This document shows positions 56,015-64,000 of a stretch of DNA of 64,000 nt, piece after piece (the stretch's first letter is position 1; each line of letters begins with the position of its first letter). A program made the translations under genes and the position numbers. This DNA is from Phenylobacterium sp. (GTDB lineage: Bacteria; Pseudomonadota; Alphaproteobacteria; Caulobacterales; Caulobacteraceae). The notes below the pieces were generated by a model, which was not told where the DNA came from, did no database searches, and worked only from the letters and a program-made list of their open reading frames with translations. Location of the stretch: the NCBI RefSeq assembly GCF_025934275.1, contig NZ_JAICYI010000004.1, forward strand, positions 21,136 to 85,135, written 5' to 3'.

Positions 56015-57630
56015 GGCTTGCGCAGGATGCCGCCTTCTCCGGCCTGTTCCAGCGCCGCCGTGTCGGCATAGCCGGTGACGAACAGGATCGGCACCTCCGG
56101 CCGCCGTGCGCGCGCCTCGCGGGCGACCTCCGCGCCGTTCATGCCGGGCATGGCGAAGTCGACGAGCATCACGTCGATCCGGTCCTCGTGCTCCAGGAGG
56201 TGGAGCGCGTCCCCGCCGCTGCCGGCCTCGATCACGCGGTAGCCGAGTTCGCCCAGGATCTCTGCGGTGACCTCGCGCACGGCGCTGTCGTCGTCGACGA
56301 CCAGCACGCTCAGGTTCGCGGCGTCGGCCGAGCTGTTGGGTTCAGGCTGCGGCGCGTCCCGTTGCGGATCGATGGCGGCGCGCGGCAGATAGACCTTCAC
56401 CGAGGCGCCTTGACCAGGGAGGCTGTCGATCCGCACCCCGCCGCCGGACTGCTTGGCCAGGCCGAACACCTGCGACAACCCGAGACCCGAGCCCTTGCCG
56501 ACCTCCTTGGTGGTGAAGAACGGCTCGAACACCCGCGCCTTGACCTCCTCGCTCATGCCCGGTCCGGTGTCGGTCACCGCCACCATCACGTAGTCGCCGG
56601 CCGGCGGCTCCTCAGGCCCGATGGCTGCGGGCAGGGTCACGTTGGCCGTCTCGACGGTGAGCCGGCCGCCCACCTCCATCGCATCGCGCGCGTTGATCGC
56701 CAGGTTGAGGATCACCAGCTCGATCTGGGTCGGATCGATCATCGCCGGCCACAGGTCCGGCTGCAGCTGGGTGACGATGGCCACGCTGCCGCCCATCGTC
56801 GACTGCAGCAGGTCGTGCATGCCCAGAACGGTCTCGTTGAGGTCGACGGCCCGAGGGTCTAGCTGCTGGCGGCGCGAGAAGGCCAGCATCTGGGTGGTGA
56901 GCTGCGCGCCCCGCTCGGCGGCCTGGACCATCATCTGCAGTCGCCGCAGGTTGGCCGGGTCGGTCTCGGCCTTCTGCATCTGGCGGAGGTTGCCGAGCAC
57001 GACCATCAGGAGGTTGTTGAAGTCGTGCGCCACGCCCGAGGTGAGCTGGCCCACCGCCTCCAGCCGCTGGGCCTGGCGCAAGACCGATTCGATCCGCTCC
57101 CGCTCGGCGATCTGGTCGGCGAGCTGCCGGTTGGCGGCCGCGAGCTCGGCTGTGCGTTCGCGGACCCTTTGCTCCAGCAGCTCCTCAGCCGCGCGGATGG
57201 TCTCGATCCGGTCGCGGGCCTCGTACTGCCGCCTGCGCCCGCGCAGCGCCGTCTCCACGACGCTGACCAGGGTGGTGGGGTGGAAGGGCCGCTCCAGGAA
57301 GGTGACGTTGCCGAGGGCCAGGCTCAGACGGCGCGCCGCGGGATTGCGCTCCAGCCCGCCGCCGCGTTGGGCCAGCAGCACGATCGGAAGATCGGACCAG
57401 GGGGGCTGCGCCCCGATCCAGCGCGCGATCAGCCCGTAGTCGGCGCCCTGCAGCGCCTCCTCGACGATCAGGGCGACGCCGACGCCGTGCTCGAACTGGC
57501 CGCACAGCTCACGCAGGTCATCGCACACCGCCACGCCGAGGCCGACCTCCGCGAGGATGGCCTGGGCTATGGCGGCGTCGCGTCCCGAGGGCGCCAGGAC
57601 GAGAACGCGCTCGGACGCGTCCTGCGTCAT
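55897..57630 (-). CDS. Hybrid sensor histidine kinase/response regulator paired with a KaiC-like ATPase
   Basis: 577 residues. A receiver-like N-domain (VLVLAPSGRDAAIAQAILAEVG) has Glu where the phospho-Asp is expected (ALIVEEAL), so it is likely a pseudo-receiver. A coiled coil follows (RIETIRAAEELLEQRVRERTAELAAANRQL), then the kinase: GVAHDFNNLL with the phospho-His, N box LVILNLAINARDAM, DTGPGM and GSGLGLSQVFGLA. A full C-terminal receiver has VVDDDSAVR, LVDFAMPGMNG and the Lys of ILRKPY. It should pass phosphate through its own receiver. Start overlaps the kaiC-like stop by ATGA. Its 3' end overlaps the GFA gene by 118 bases. Confidence 0.9.
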   Translation of the reverse strand: MTQDASERVLVLAPSGRDAAIAQAILAEVGLGVAVCDDLRELCGQFEHGVGVALIVEEALQGADYGLIARWIGAQPPWSDLPIVLLAQRGGGLERNPAARRLSLALGNVTFLERPFHPTTLVSVVETALRGRRRQYEARDRIETIRAAEELLEQRVRERTAELAAANRQLADQIAERERIESVLRQAQRLEAVGQLTSGVAHDFNNLLMVVLGNLRQMQKAETDPANLRRLQMMVQAAERGAQLTTQMLAFSRRQQLDPRAVDLNETVLGMHDLLQSTMGGSVAIVTQLQPDLWPAMIDPTQIELVILNLAINARDAMEVGGRLTVETANVTLPAAIGPEEPPAGDYVMVAVTDTGPGMSEEVKARVFEPFFTTKEVGKGSGLGLSQVFGLAKQSGGGVRIDSLPGQGASVKVYLPRAAIDPQRDAPQPEPNSSADAANLSVLVVDDDSAVREVTAEILGELGYRVIEAGSGGDALHLLEHEDRIDVMLVDFAMPGMNGAEVAREARARRPEVPILFVTGYADTAALEQAGEGGILRKPYLERELAAKLRAVLRASPTANAASRRAKLSGGQTSAEL

Positions 57631-59126
57631 GCCGAGGGTTCACCCATCAGGTCCGCCCCCGGTCCCACGAAGTTCGGTACGCCGCGCAGGACGCCCTGGA
57701 ACTCGGTGATCGGCCGGCCGACCGAGAGGCCGCGCTCGTCGATCTCGAACTCGCGGATGGTCTTCTCGTGCTTGCCCGCGCGCTTCTTGATCACCGAGAC
57801 GGCGCGGCGCACGTCGCCGGTGGCTTCGAAGTAGCGGAGCAGCAGCACGGTGTCGGCGAGATAGGTGACGTCCACCGGAGCCTTCATCTCCCCCACCAGC
57901 CCGTGCTGGGCGACGGTGAGGAAGGTCGTCGCGCCCTGGCGGTTCAGGTACTGCAGCAGCTCGTGGATATGGAGGATCAGGAACTGCTCCTCCGGCATCG
58001 CCGCCTGGTAGCCGTTCAGGCTGTCGACGACCACCGTGCGGATGTTGTTGTCGTCCACGCAGTGCCGCACCATGGCGGTGAACTCGCCGGGCGACAGCTC
58101 CGCGGCGTCCACCTGGTGCAAGACGAGCTTCTCCGAGGCCATCAGCGCCGGCAGGTCGATGCCGAACGCGGCGGTGCGGTCGATCAGGAGGCCGATCTCC
58201 TCGTCGAACGCGAACAGGGCGGCGCGTTCGCCGCGCTTGATCGCCGCCAGCACGAAGTAGAGCGCCATCAGCGACTTGCCGGTGCCTGCGGGCCCCAGGA
58301 TCAGGCAGCTCGAGCCGCGCTCCACGCCGCCGCCGAGGAGCGCGTCCAGGCCGCTGACGCCGCTCGACAGCTGGTCGCGCGCGAACCTCGTCTTGTGCTC
58401 GGAGGAGACCAGCCGCGGATAGATCTCCAGGCCTCCGGTCTTGATCGTGAAATCGTGGAAGCCGCCGCGGAACCGGCGGCCCCGGTACTTGACGACCCGC
58501 ATGCGGCGCCGTTCGGCCCCATACTCGGGCGCGAGCTCCTCCAGGCGGATGACGCCGTGCGCCACGCTGTGCACCGTCTTGTCCAGGGTGTCGGTGGTGA
58601 GGTCGTCGAGCAGCAGGACGGTGGCGTTGTGCTTGGCGAAATAGTGCTTCAGGGCCAGCACCTGACGCCGATAGCGCAGGGAGCTCTGCGCCAGCAGCCG
58701 GATCTCCGAGAGGCTGTCGATCACCACCCGGTCCGGTCGGATCCGCTCGACGGCGTCGAAGATCATCCGCGTGGTCTCGCCGAGCTCGAGATCGGAGGAG
58801 TAGAGCAGACTCTGCTGCTGCTTCTCGTCGAGCAGGCTCTCCGGCGGGACCAGCTCGAAGATCTCGATGCCCTTGAGCTGCCAGCCATGGGAGAGGCCGG
58901 TGTCGCGCAGCTCGTTCTCGGTTTCCGACAGCGTGATGTAGAGGCCCCGCTCGCCGGCCGCCGCCCCCTGGCGCAGGAACGACAGGGCCGCCGTGGTCTT
59001 GCCGGTGCCGGGGCTGCCTTCGATCAGATAGACGCGTGCGCGCGCCAGGCCGCCGGACAGGACATCGTCCAGACCCGGAATTCCTGTCAACGCCAGTTCG
59101 GGGTCAGCCCGCACGGCTGTATCCAT
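57627..59126 (-). CDS. KaiC-like double RecA-type ATPase
   Basis: 499 residues with two KaiC/RecA modules: P-loops GSPGTGKTTA and GPAGTGKSLM, and Walker B-like VVIDSLSEIR and VVVDSLNGYQ. The catalytic acids of cyanobacterial KaiC are E-E in each half; here the first half reads YITLSETE (one Glu) and the second FAFDEE. The autophosphorylation Ser-Thr pair appears as Thr-Tyr in DVTYLADTV. KaiC-type proteins without KaiA/KaiB are common in Proteobacteria and their clock role is unproven. It starts 499 codons upstream of the hybrid kinase and overlaps it by four bases, so the two form a translationally coupled pair. GCGGGAAAATTCC precedes the ATG. Confidence 0.88.
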   Translation of the reverse strand: MDTAVRADPELALTGIPGLDDVLSGGLARARVYLIEGSPGTGKTTAALSFLRQGAAAGERGLYITLSETENELRDTGLSHGWQLKGIEIFELVPPESLLDEKQQQSLLYSSDLELGETTRMIFDAVERIRPDRVVIDSLSEIRLLAQSSLRYRRQVLALKHYFAKHNATVLLLDDLTTDTLDKTVHSVAHGVIRLEELAPEYGAERRRMRVVKYRGRRFRGGFHDFTIKTGGLEIYPRLVSSEHKTRFARDQLSSGVSGLDALLGGGVERGSSCLILGPAGTGKSLMALYFVLAAIKRGERAALFAFDEEIGLLIDRTAAFGIDLPALMASEKLVLHQVDAAELSPGEFTAMVRHCVDDNNIRTVVVDSLNGYQAAMPEEQFLILHIHELLQYLNRQGATTFLTVAQHGLVGEMKAPVDVTYLADTVLLLRYFEATGDVRRAVSVIKKRAGKHEKTIREFEIDERGLSVGRPITEFQGVLRGVPNFVGPGADLMGEPSA

Positions 59127-59227
59127 GGAATTTTCCCGCGTCTTCGCCGGCGGTCTTCGCCCCGCCCCCAATCCTTGTCTTAAGCGTGCCACGGCGCCGT
59201 CCGGTTCCCGACTTAAGGCGCCTGCAG

Positions 59228-60145
59228 CTAGGCGTTGAAGTTGAGCTTCAGCCCGGGGCGCGGCCAGCGGCACTTGTAGAGCTTGCCGGTGGAGGAGGCG
59301 GTGACCCAGGCGTCGCGCAGGTCCGCCCCGCCGAAGCAGATGTTGGTGCACAGGACGTCGGGGAACGCATAGTGCTCGATCGTTCCGTCGGGGTCGAAGG
59401 CGGTGATCCCGCCATTGATGATGGTGGCGACGCAGACCTTGCCGCCGGCTTCCACCGCAAGGCTGTCGAGCAGCTGATAGCCCTGCAGGTTGTGCACGAC
59501 GCGCCCTGGCGCGAATCCCGGCCCGGCCGCCAGCACGCCGGGGCCCTCCACGTCGAAGGCCCACAGGCGGCCCAGGTTGGTGTCGGCCACGTAGACCACC
59601 TTCTCGTCGGGCGAGAGGCCGATGCCGTTCGGCGAGATGATGTGGTCGCGCTGGCGGGAGATGGAGCCGCCGTCCGGCTTGGCGTAGTAGACTCCCCCGA
59701 ACTTGCGCCCCTCCGGCGTCGAGCAGCCATGGTCGGTGAACCAGATGTTCCCGGCCTTGTCGAACACCAGGTCGTTCGGGCCGATCAGCCGTCTCCCCTC
59801 GCAGCTCTCATAGACCGTCTCCACCTTGCCCGAAGCGATGTCGACCCGCTGGATGGAGCCGCCGGTGTGGCTGGCCGGCGTCGGCCCGGGGATGCACAGG
59901 CCGCCCACGTCCAGCCACTCGAACGACCCGCCGTTGTTGGTGACGTAGATCGCTCCGTCGGGGCCGATCGCCGCCCCGTTCGGTCCGCCGCCGGTCTCGG
60001 CGACCACCTCCTTGGAGCCGTCCGGCTTCACCCGCGTCAGCCGCCGGCCCTTGATCTCGGTCAGGATGACGGAGCCGTCGTTCATGGCGATCGGGCCTTC
60101 CGGGAATTCCAGGCCCTCGGTGACGAGCTCGATATCCACAACCAT
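59228..60145 (-). CDS. SMP-30/gluconolactonase-family hydrolase
   Basis: 305 residues, six-bladed propeller: EGLEFPEGPIAMNDGSVILTEI near the start, TGGGPNGAAIGPDGAIYVTNNGG, LIGPNDLVFDKAGNIWFTDHG, and SPNGIGLSPDEKVVYVADTN, each containing the conserved Asn, Asp and Glu metal ligands of the family. SMP-30 proteins hydrolyse lactones (such as gluconolactone) with one divalent metal. GAGGAAGGGAG precedes the ATG. The gene follows folA (stop 60208) by 62 bases on the same strand. Lactone hydrolysis could follow the Baeyer-Villiger reaction, but the genes are far apart. Confidence 0.88.
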   Translation of the reverse strand: MVVDIELVTEGLEFPEGPIAMNDGSVILTEIKGRRLTRVKPDGSKEVVAETGGGPNGAAIGPDGAIYVTNNGGSFEWLDVGGLCIPGPTPASHTGGSIQRVDIASGKVETVYESCEGRRLIGPNDLVFDKAGNIWFTDHGCSTPEGRKFGGVYYAKPDGGSISRQRDHIISPNGIGLSPDEKVVYVADTNLGRLWAFDVEGPGVLAAGPGFAPGRVVHNLQGYQLLDSLAVEAGGKVCVATIINGGITAFDPDGTIEHYAFPDVLCTNICFGGADLRDAWVTASSTGKLYKCRWPRPGLKLNFNA

Positions 60146-60207
60146 CTCCCTTCCTCATCGGTGCGGCGGCGACTATAGCCACGCCGCCCGCGCTGAAGGG
60201 AAGGGCC

Positions 60208-60723
60208 TCAGCGCCGGTCGAGCACCCGGAAGGTGAAGGCGTACTGGTCTGCTTCGGAGGCGGGGCGGTGCTCGCGCCGCACTTCCCGCCATTGGTGCTC
60301 ATCGATCGGCGGCAGGACGACGTCGCCCTCGGGCTCGCCGTTGACTTCGGTGAGATAGAGCCGCTGCGCCTTGCCGAGCGCCAACTCGAAGACCGAGGCG
60401 CCGCCGATCACGCAGACCTCGCCAGCGCCGTCCTCGGCCGCCTGCTCGCGGCCGATCTGCACCGCCTCCGAGAAGTCGTCGCAGACCACGGCGCCCTTGG
60501 CCTGATAGCCGCGCTCGCGGGTCAGCACGATGTTGGTGCGGCCCTTCAGCGGGCCCGGCAGGCTCTCGAAGGTCTTGCGCCCCATGATCACCGGCTTGCC
60601 CAGGGTCACCTCGCGGAAGATCGCCAGGTCGGACTTCAGCCGCCAGGGCAGGCGGCCGTCCCTGCCGATCACGCCGTTCCTGGCGCGCGCGATGGGTCCG
60701 GCGGCGAGGATGACCGAAGGCAT
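60208..60723 (-). CDS. folA: Dihydrofolate reductase
   Basis: 171 residues. VILAAGPIARARNGVIGRDGRLPWRLKSDLAIFREVTLGKPVIMGRKTFESLPGPLKGRTNIVLTR-type DHFR core: the Trp/Asp-type active site region is GRDGRLPWRLKSDL, and IMGRKTFESL and VIGGASVFELAL are family motifs. Reduces dihydrofolate to tetrahydrofolate with NADPH and refills the pool used by ThyA. No clear ribosome binding site is seen. It lies downstream of an FAD monooxygenase that separates it from thyA. Alternative resistance-type DHFRs are unlikely given the fit. Confidence 0.95.
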   Translation of the reverse strand: MPSVILAAGPIARARNGVIGRDGRLPWRLKSDLAIFREVTLGKPVIMGRKTFESLPGPLKGRTNIVLTRERGYQAKGAVVCDDFSEAVQIGREQAAEDGAGEVCVIGGASVFELALGKAQRLYLTEVNGEPEGDVVLPPIDEHQWREVRREHRPASEADQYAFTFRVLDRR

Positions 60724-60763
60724 GACAGGCCTGTAGCGCGGCTTGCCCGATGCGTCACCGCCC

Positions 60764-62164
60764 TCAGGCGACCAGCGCCTCGAACTCGGCGCGGCTGGGC
60801 CCGGCCATCGGCGGCAGCAAGCAGCCGCCGGCCTCGAGGCGCTTGGCCACCGCCGGACCGACGACGGGGTCCCGGGCGAGCTCCTGCGGGGTGGTCAGCA
60901 TGTGCATCATGCGGGACAGGGCGGCGGCGATCTGCGGGTTCTCCGGCGCGATCAGGCTGAGCGCGGCCACGAAGCGCGATGGCGCATCGTCGGGCTCTGG
61001 CAAGGCTTGGCCGCGCAGCGCGCGCTCGATGCCCGCCAGGCGGCGTCCGTCGGCGACGAGCTGAGCCTGATACCAGCCGAGGAGTTCGGCCACCTTCCAG
61101 GCCTCGAACTCGCGGGTGAAGGCGGCGGAGCGCAGATCGCGCTCCTCCAGCGCCTCGGCGAGCCATCTCGCCTGGAGACAGGCGAACGAGATGCCGCGTC
61201 CGAACGTGGGATTGGTATGGATGGCGGAATCTCCCACCAGCGCGAAGCCCCGCACGACCGCGCGGCCCTCGGGCGCCAGGGAACGCCAGCGGTTCTCGAT
61301 CCGCGCCATGACCTGCGGCTCGGTGATCGCATCGGTCTGGTCGAGCCATGGTTCGAAGCCCTTGATAGCGTTCGCCACCCGCTCGAAGACCTCCGGGCGC
61401 CGGAGCTTGCCGCGCAGCGGGTCGTTGAGCGAGACGGCCATGGTGACCGAGAACACGCCGCCGTCGGCGGGAAAGCAGATGAAGGGTGCGAACGCGGAGT
61501 TGATCGTCAGCGGCATGAAACCGGGCGGGAACGGGGCGCCCGCCCGCTTGCGCCGCCATTGGGACAGATAACAGAACTGCAGGTCTTGACTCGTCTCGCC
61601 CACGGGATCGGCGCCGATGGCGGCGAGATGCTCCGGCGCCTTCGACCAGCGGCCCGACGCGTCGACCACCAGGTCGGCCTCGACCTTCCGGCCATCGGCA
61701 AGCGCGACGCCGGTGACCAGCGGGGGCTCGCCGCCCTCTCGCCTGGCGATCAGGCCGTCGACTTCGCCGAGCGTCAGCGAGATCGAGGGCCGGCCGAGCG
61801 TCTCGCCTCGCATGGCCGCTTCCATCGGGAGCCGGCGGGCGGCGACGAAGAACACCGCCTCGCGGTCGCCGGCCTGCTTTCTCTGGCCGAGGTTGGTCAA
61901 GAGACTCGCTCCCGCGGCGCAGAAGGCGGCGAGCGTCTCGGGCGCCTCCTCCTGCAGCACGCGAACGCCGCGAGAGAGCAGCAGATGCGGTTGGCGGGCC
62001 TGGGCGACGCCGCGCCGCGTCCAGTCGGCGAAGCAGGCCTCGACGTCGTCGGGCGGCGCGGCCGCGTCCTTTTCGATCAGCTCGACCGTATGGCCGCGCC
62101 GGGCCAGGAACAGCCCGGTCGCAAGGCCGGCGAAGCCGGCGCCGATCACCGCCACGTGCGCCAT
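60764..62164 (-). CDS. FAD-dependent monooxygenase (PHBH/tryptophan-halogenase fold)
   Basis: 466 residues. GAGFAGLATGLFLARRGHTVELIEKD is the N-terminal dinucleotide motif and GDSAIHTNPTFGRGISFA the C-terminal FAD motif with the conserved Asp. VEADLVVDASGRWSKAPEHL lies between. It belongs to the broad FAD-binding_3 group; halogenase-type Lys and the FAD-NADPH GxWxWxIP motif are not present. Substrate unknown. GGGGGGCTTCAA precedes the ATG. It lies between thyA and folA on the same strand with its own short leader. That leader contains a palindrome (62184-62196) and a perfect 8-bp hairpin (62234-62252). Confidence 0.82.
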   Translation of the reverse strand: MAHVAVIGAGFAGLATGLFLARRGHTVELIEKDAAAPPDDVEACFADWTRRGVAQARQPHLLLSRGVRVLQEEAPETLAAFCAAGASLLTNLGQRKQAGDREAVFFVAARRLPMEAAMRGETLGRPSISLTLGEVDGLIARREGGEPPLVTGVALADGRKVEADLVVDASGRWSKAPEHLAAIGADPVGETSQDLQFCYLSQWRRKRAGAPFPPGFMPLTINSAFAPFICFPADGGVFSVTMAVSLNDPLRGKLRRPEVFERVANAIKGFEPWLDQTDAITEPQVMARIENRWRSLAPEGRAVVRGFALVGDSAIHTNPTFGRGISFACLQARWLAEALEERDLRSAAFTREFEAWKVAELLGWYQAQLVADGRRLAGIERALRGQALPEPDDAPSRFVAALSLIAPENPQIAAALSRMMHMLTTPQELARDPVVGPAVAKRLEAGGCLLPPMAGPSRAEFEALVA

Positions 62165-62183
62165 TTGAAGCCCCCCTGCCGGA

Positions 62184-62196
62184 ATATCGCGGATAT
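62184..62196 (-). promoter_or_regulatory. ATATC-GCG-GATAT palindrome upstream of the FAD gene
   Basis: Perfect 5+3+5 palindrome 20 bases upstream of the start at 62164, inside an otherwise GC-rich leader. It has the same form as TTATC-GCT-GATAA at 18557-18569, although the arms differ. Possible operator for the monooxygenase gene. Confidence 0.25.
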
Positions 62197-62233
62197 CCGG
62201 GGCGACATTCGTCCCGATGCCGCGGGGCGCCAA

Positions 62234-62252
62234 GTCCCGCGCGACGCGGGAC
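62234..62252 (-). terminator. Perfect hairpin GTCCCGCG-CGA-CGCGGGAC
   Basis: Arms 62234-62241 and 62245-62252 pair at 8 of 8 positions with a three-base loop. It lies 91 bases past the stop of the membrane protein gene (62343) and 70 bases before the FAD gene start. It may end the thyA transcript or act as an attenuator. There is no U-tract. Confidence 0.4.
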
Positions 62253-62342
62253 CCACGTTCCGATGGGAAGTCGGCGGCCGGCGAGCGTGCGCGATCGGTC
62301 CGGCGGCCGAATGACCGAGGGGTGGCTGGCCCCCATTGCGGT

Positions 62343-62945
62343 TCAATGCAGACGTCGCTGCCCCGAGGTGTTGAAGCGCTTTTCAGCTTCAAACTGTTCG
62401 AGCCATAGCGCTCTACCGGCACTCTCGAGCGCACGGCCGCGGAGAGCCAAGGCGACGGGGGCGACATAGAGATGAAGATCGCAATCGGCCTCCGGGACTG
62501 CAACGACAACCGCCCCGTTACGCTCCTCGATGATCCGGAGGAAACCGGAATTCGTGACTGCCGGAAGCGCCTCATGCGCCGCCGGCAGGTAAGTGCGAAA
62601 CGCTCCCGACGCGCTCATGTCCCACAGCAGAAGTTTGGCGGCGGTGGGAAGGGCTGCCAGACGCCTTCGATAGTCTCGCTCTGCGCGCCGCCACCGCAAC
62701 ATGTGAGGCAAATCCCACAACATCAGGCCGGCGAGGGCGATCGCTCCTGGGATGCCGCACGCAAACGCTCCGAGCAAAGCCCACACGACGAAGTCGTCGT
62801 TGTTCGCGAGGAGTTTCGCGATCGCGAGCCCCACGATCGACAGGGCGAGACCGACCATGGCGATCCAGCGCAGGATCGACTTGAGCCGCTGAGCACCAAT
62901 CGACTTTGGGGACGGGGCGAATGGGCTTGGAAAGGACTCGCTCAC
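62343..62945 (-). CDS. Two-pass membrane protein coupled to thyA
   Basis: 200 residues from a GTG start at 62945 that shares GTGA with the thyA stop (62942). A short Pro/Ser-rich head ([14 protein letters not shown]) precedes two membrane helices ([23 protein letters not shown] and [26 protein letters not shown]). A soluble tail of about 110 residues with many Arg and Glu follows ([33 protein letters not shown]). A later ATG at the first helix is possible. The soluble tail is not recognised. The overlap says it is translated with thyA. Confidence 0.68.
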   Translation of the reverse strand: MSESFPSPFAPSPKSIGAQRLKSILRWIAMVGLALSIVGLAIAKLLANNDDFVVWALLGAFACGIPGAIALAGLMLWDLPHMLRWRRAERDYRRRLAALPTAAKLLLWDMSASGAFRTYLPAAHEALPAVTNSGFLRIIEERNGAVVVAVPEADCDLHLYVAPVALALRGRALESAGRALWLEQFEAEKRFNTSGQRRLH

Positions 62946-63787
62946 ACCGCGATGGGCGCCCGAATGCTCGGATGCGCGCGGTAGCCCTCCAGCTGGAAGT
63001 CCTCGAACTCGAAGGCGAAGAGGTCGCTCCGGGGCGCGAGCTTCATCTGCGGGAAGGGCAGGGGCTCGCGGGAAAGCTGCAGGCGCGCCTGCTCGACGTG
63101 ATTGAGGTAGAGGTGCGCGTCGCCCAGGGTGTGCACGAACTCGCCCGGCCCATAGCCGGTCACCTGCGCCACCATCAGGGTCAGGAGCGCGTAGCTGGCG
63201 ATGTTGAACGGCACGCCCAGGAACACGTCGGCCGAGCGCTGGTAGAGTTGGCAGGAGAGCCGGCCGTCGGCGACGAAGAACTGGAACAGGCAGTGGCACG
63301 GCGGCAGCGCCATGTCGTCCACCTCGGCCGGGTTCCAGGCCGAGACGATGTGGCGGCGCGAGTTGGGATTGCGCCTCAGGCTCTCGACCACCGCGGCGAT
63401 CTGGTCGATCACGCGGCCGTCCGGCGCGGTCCAGGAGCGCCACTGCTTGCCGTACACCGGCCCGAGCTCGCCCGCCGGATCGGCCCACTCGTCCCAGATG
63501 GAGACCCCGCGCTCCTGCAGCCAGCGGACGTTGGTGTCGCCGCGCAGGAACCACAGCAGCTCGAGGATGATCGACTTCCTGTGCAGCTTCTTGGTGGTGA
63601 TGAGCGGAAAGCCCTTGGCGAGGTCGAAGCGCATCTGCCGCCCGAACACGCCCAGGGTGCCGACGCCGGTCCGGTCGCCGCGTTCCACGCCGTTTTCCAG
63701 GATGTCGGCCAGCAGCTCCAGGTACTGCCGCTCGGGATGATCGAGCGCGGCCTGATAGCGATCGGCGATGGAGACTTGCACGGACAT
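62942..63787 (-). CDS. thyA: Thymidylate synthase
   Basis: 281 residues, a little longer than E. coli ThyA (264). [30 protein letters not shown] opens the fold; the catalytic Cys is in [42 protein letters not shown], and [21 protein letters not shown] completes the active site. It converts dUMP and methylene-THF to dTMP and DHF, and needs FolA to recycle the folate. The start at 63787 is well placed but has only a weak AGGTCCG ahead. The stop is coupled by GTGA to a membrane protein gene. FolA lies two genes further downstream. Confidence 0.96.
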   Translation of the reverse strand: MSVQVSIADRYQAALDHPERQYLELLADILENGVERGDRTGVGTLGVFGRQMRFDLAKGFPLITTKKLHRKSIILELLWFLRGDTNVRWLQERGVSIWDEWADPAGELGPVYGKQWRSWTAPDGRVIDQIAAVVESLRRNPNSRRHIVSAWNPAEVDDMALPPCHCLFQFFVADGRLSCQLYQRSADVFLGVPFNIASYALLTLMVAQVTGYGPGEFVHTLGDAHLYLNHVEQARLQLSREPLPFPQMKLAPRSDLFAFEFEDFQLEGYRAHPSIRAPIAV

Positions 63788-63862
63788 CGGACCTGAGGGT
63801 CGCGCTGATTCGGCCTGACCGGGAATTAGGTGATCCGCTGATTCACAGGTTTCGGCGGCCGA

Positions 63863-64000
63863 TCACCCCCCGAAGCCGCCCGCGTCGAGGAAGGCCTGCT
63901 CCTGCGGCGTGGTCGCGCGGCCGAGGCAGGCGTTGCGGTGCGGGAAGCGGCCGAAGCGGGCGATGATGTCGCGGTGGATCTCGGCCCACTTGGCGATGTC
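63863..64000 (-). CDS. DUF924-family protein, C-terminal fragment
   Basis: Only the last 45 codons lie in the window; the gene runs off the right edge. The visible end has IAKWAEIHRDIIARFGRFPHRNACLGR followed by TPQEQAFLDAGGFGG, which matches the conserved RFGRFPHRN end of DUF924 proteins. These are small all-helical proteins of unknown function. The stop is TGA at 63863-63865. It is upstream of thyA on the same strand with 75 bases between. Confidence 0.8.
   Translation of the reverse strand, partial: DIAKWAEIHRDIIARFGRFPHRNACLGRATTPQEQAFLDAGGFGG

Noticed and set aside
1..64000. tRNA, rRNA, CRISPR, insertion sequence or prophage
   Set aside because: No cloverleaf-like segment, regularly spaced repeats, transposase-like protein or terminal inverted repeats were seen in any intergenic stretch.

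Overview
The window is a high-GC (near 70 % by eye), densely coded bacterial chromosome segment. It has about 65 genes on both strands, short gaps, many ATGA/GTGA overlaps, and GGAGG-type ribosome binding sites. The gene content suggests an aerobic alphaproteobacterium of the Caulobacterales, with Phenylobacterium or a close relative the best guess. Pointers are an UrcA-family protein, a DUF3297 protein, HWE and hybrid sensor kinases, a KaiC-like/histidine kinase pair, a CYP153 P450 and many lipid or xenobiotic oxidoreductases. The assignment is inferred from protein resemblance, not from a search. I see no rRNA, tRNA, CRISPR array, prophage or insertion sequence, and no gene-free stretch longer than 300 bases.

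Layout. 1-11.1 kb: N-terminus of an Lhr-type helicase, a saccharopine-dehydrogenase-like reductase, a glycine-zipper envelope protein, a MetX-like hydrolase that has lost its nucleophile region, an HSL-type esterase, a secreted TPR protein divergent from a cytochrome c-PQQ propeller dehydrogenase, an SDR, an MFS transporter and an M28 peptidase. 11-19.7 kb: methyltransferase, thiolase, CAP protein, cytochrome c, Nudix hydrolase, a decapitated PDZ gene, an SHS-type transporter, and a Baeyer-Villiger monooxygenase divergent from an SDR. 19.6-31.2 kb: MscS channel, small envelope proteins, a metallo-beta-lactamase-fold hydrolase, UrcA, CorA-TauE, and many small conserved proteins, including a 41-residue membrane peptide. 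31.3-42.1 kb: Crp-type regulator, sugar-type (GPH) transporter, thioesterase, CopC-CopD, carboxylesterase, PhoPQ-related protein, a CrtC/AttH-like protein with a possible Shine-Dalgarno-masking leader, and an aminotransferase. 42.1-54.8 kb: a fused hydantoinase/5-oxoprolinase carrying an in-frame palindromic repeat, a DjlA-like J protein, an EamA exporter, ABM protein plus acyl-CoA dehydrogenase, HWE kinase, D-aminoacylase, CHRD protein and CYP153. 54.9-64 kb: exported hemerythrin, GFA protein, hybrid kinase plus KaiC-like ATPase, SMP-30 lactonase, folA, an FAD monooxygenase, a membrane protein, thyA, and the C-terminus of a DUF924 protein.

How the genes fit together. Most of the window reads as oxidative catabolism of hydrophobic or ester substrates: P450 and BVMO oxygenation, SDR oxidation, esterases, acyl-CoA dehydrogenase, thiolase, thioesterase and several transporters. 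Signalling (KaiC-kinase, HWE kinase), folate/dTMP synthesis (thyA, folA), metal handling (CorA, CopCD) and envelope functions are interspersed. The genes are scattered singletons and pairs rather than one long catabolic operon. The observations I rate highest are the palindromic element inside the oxoprolinase gene, the KaiC/hybrid-kinase pair, the Shine-Dalgarno-masking inverted repeat at 40138-40188, the thyA-folA locus interrupted by an FAD monooxygenase, and the 41-residue membrane peptide.
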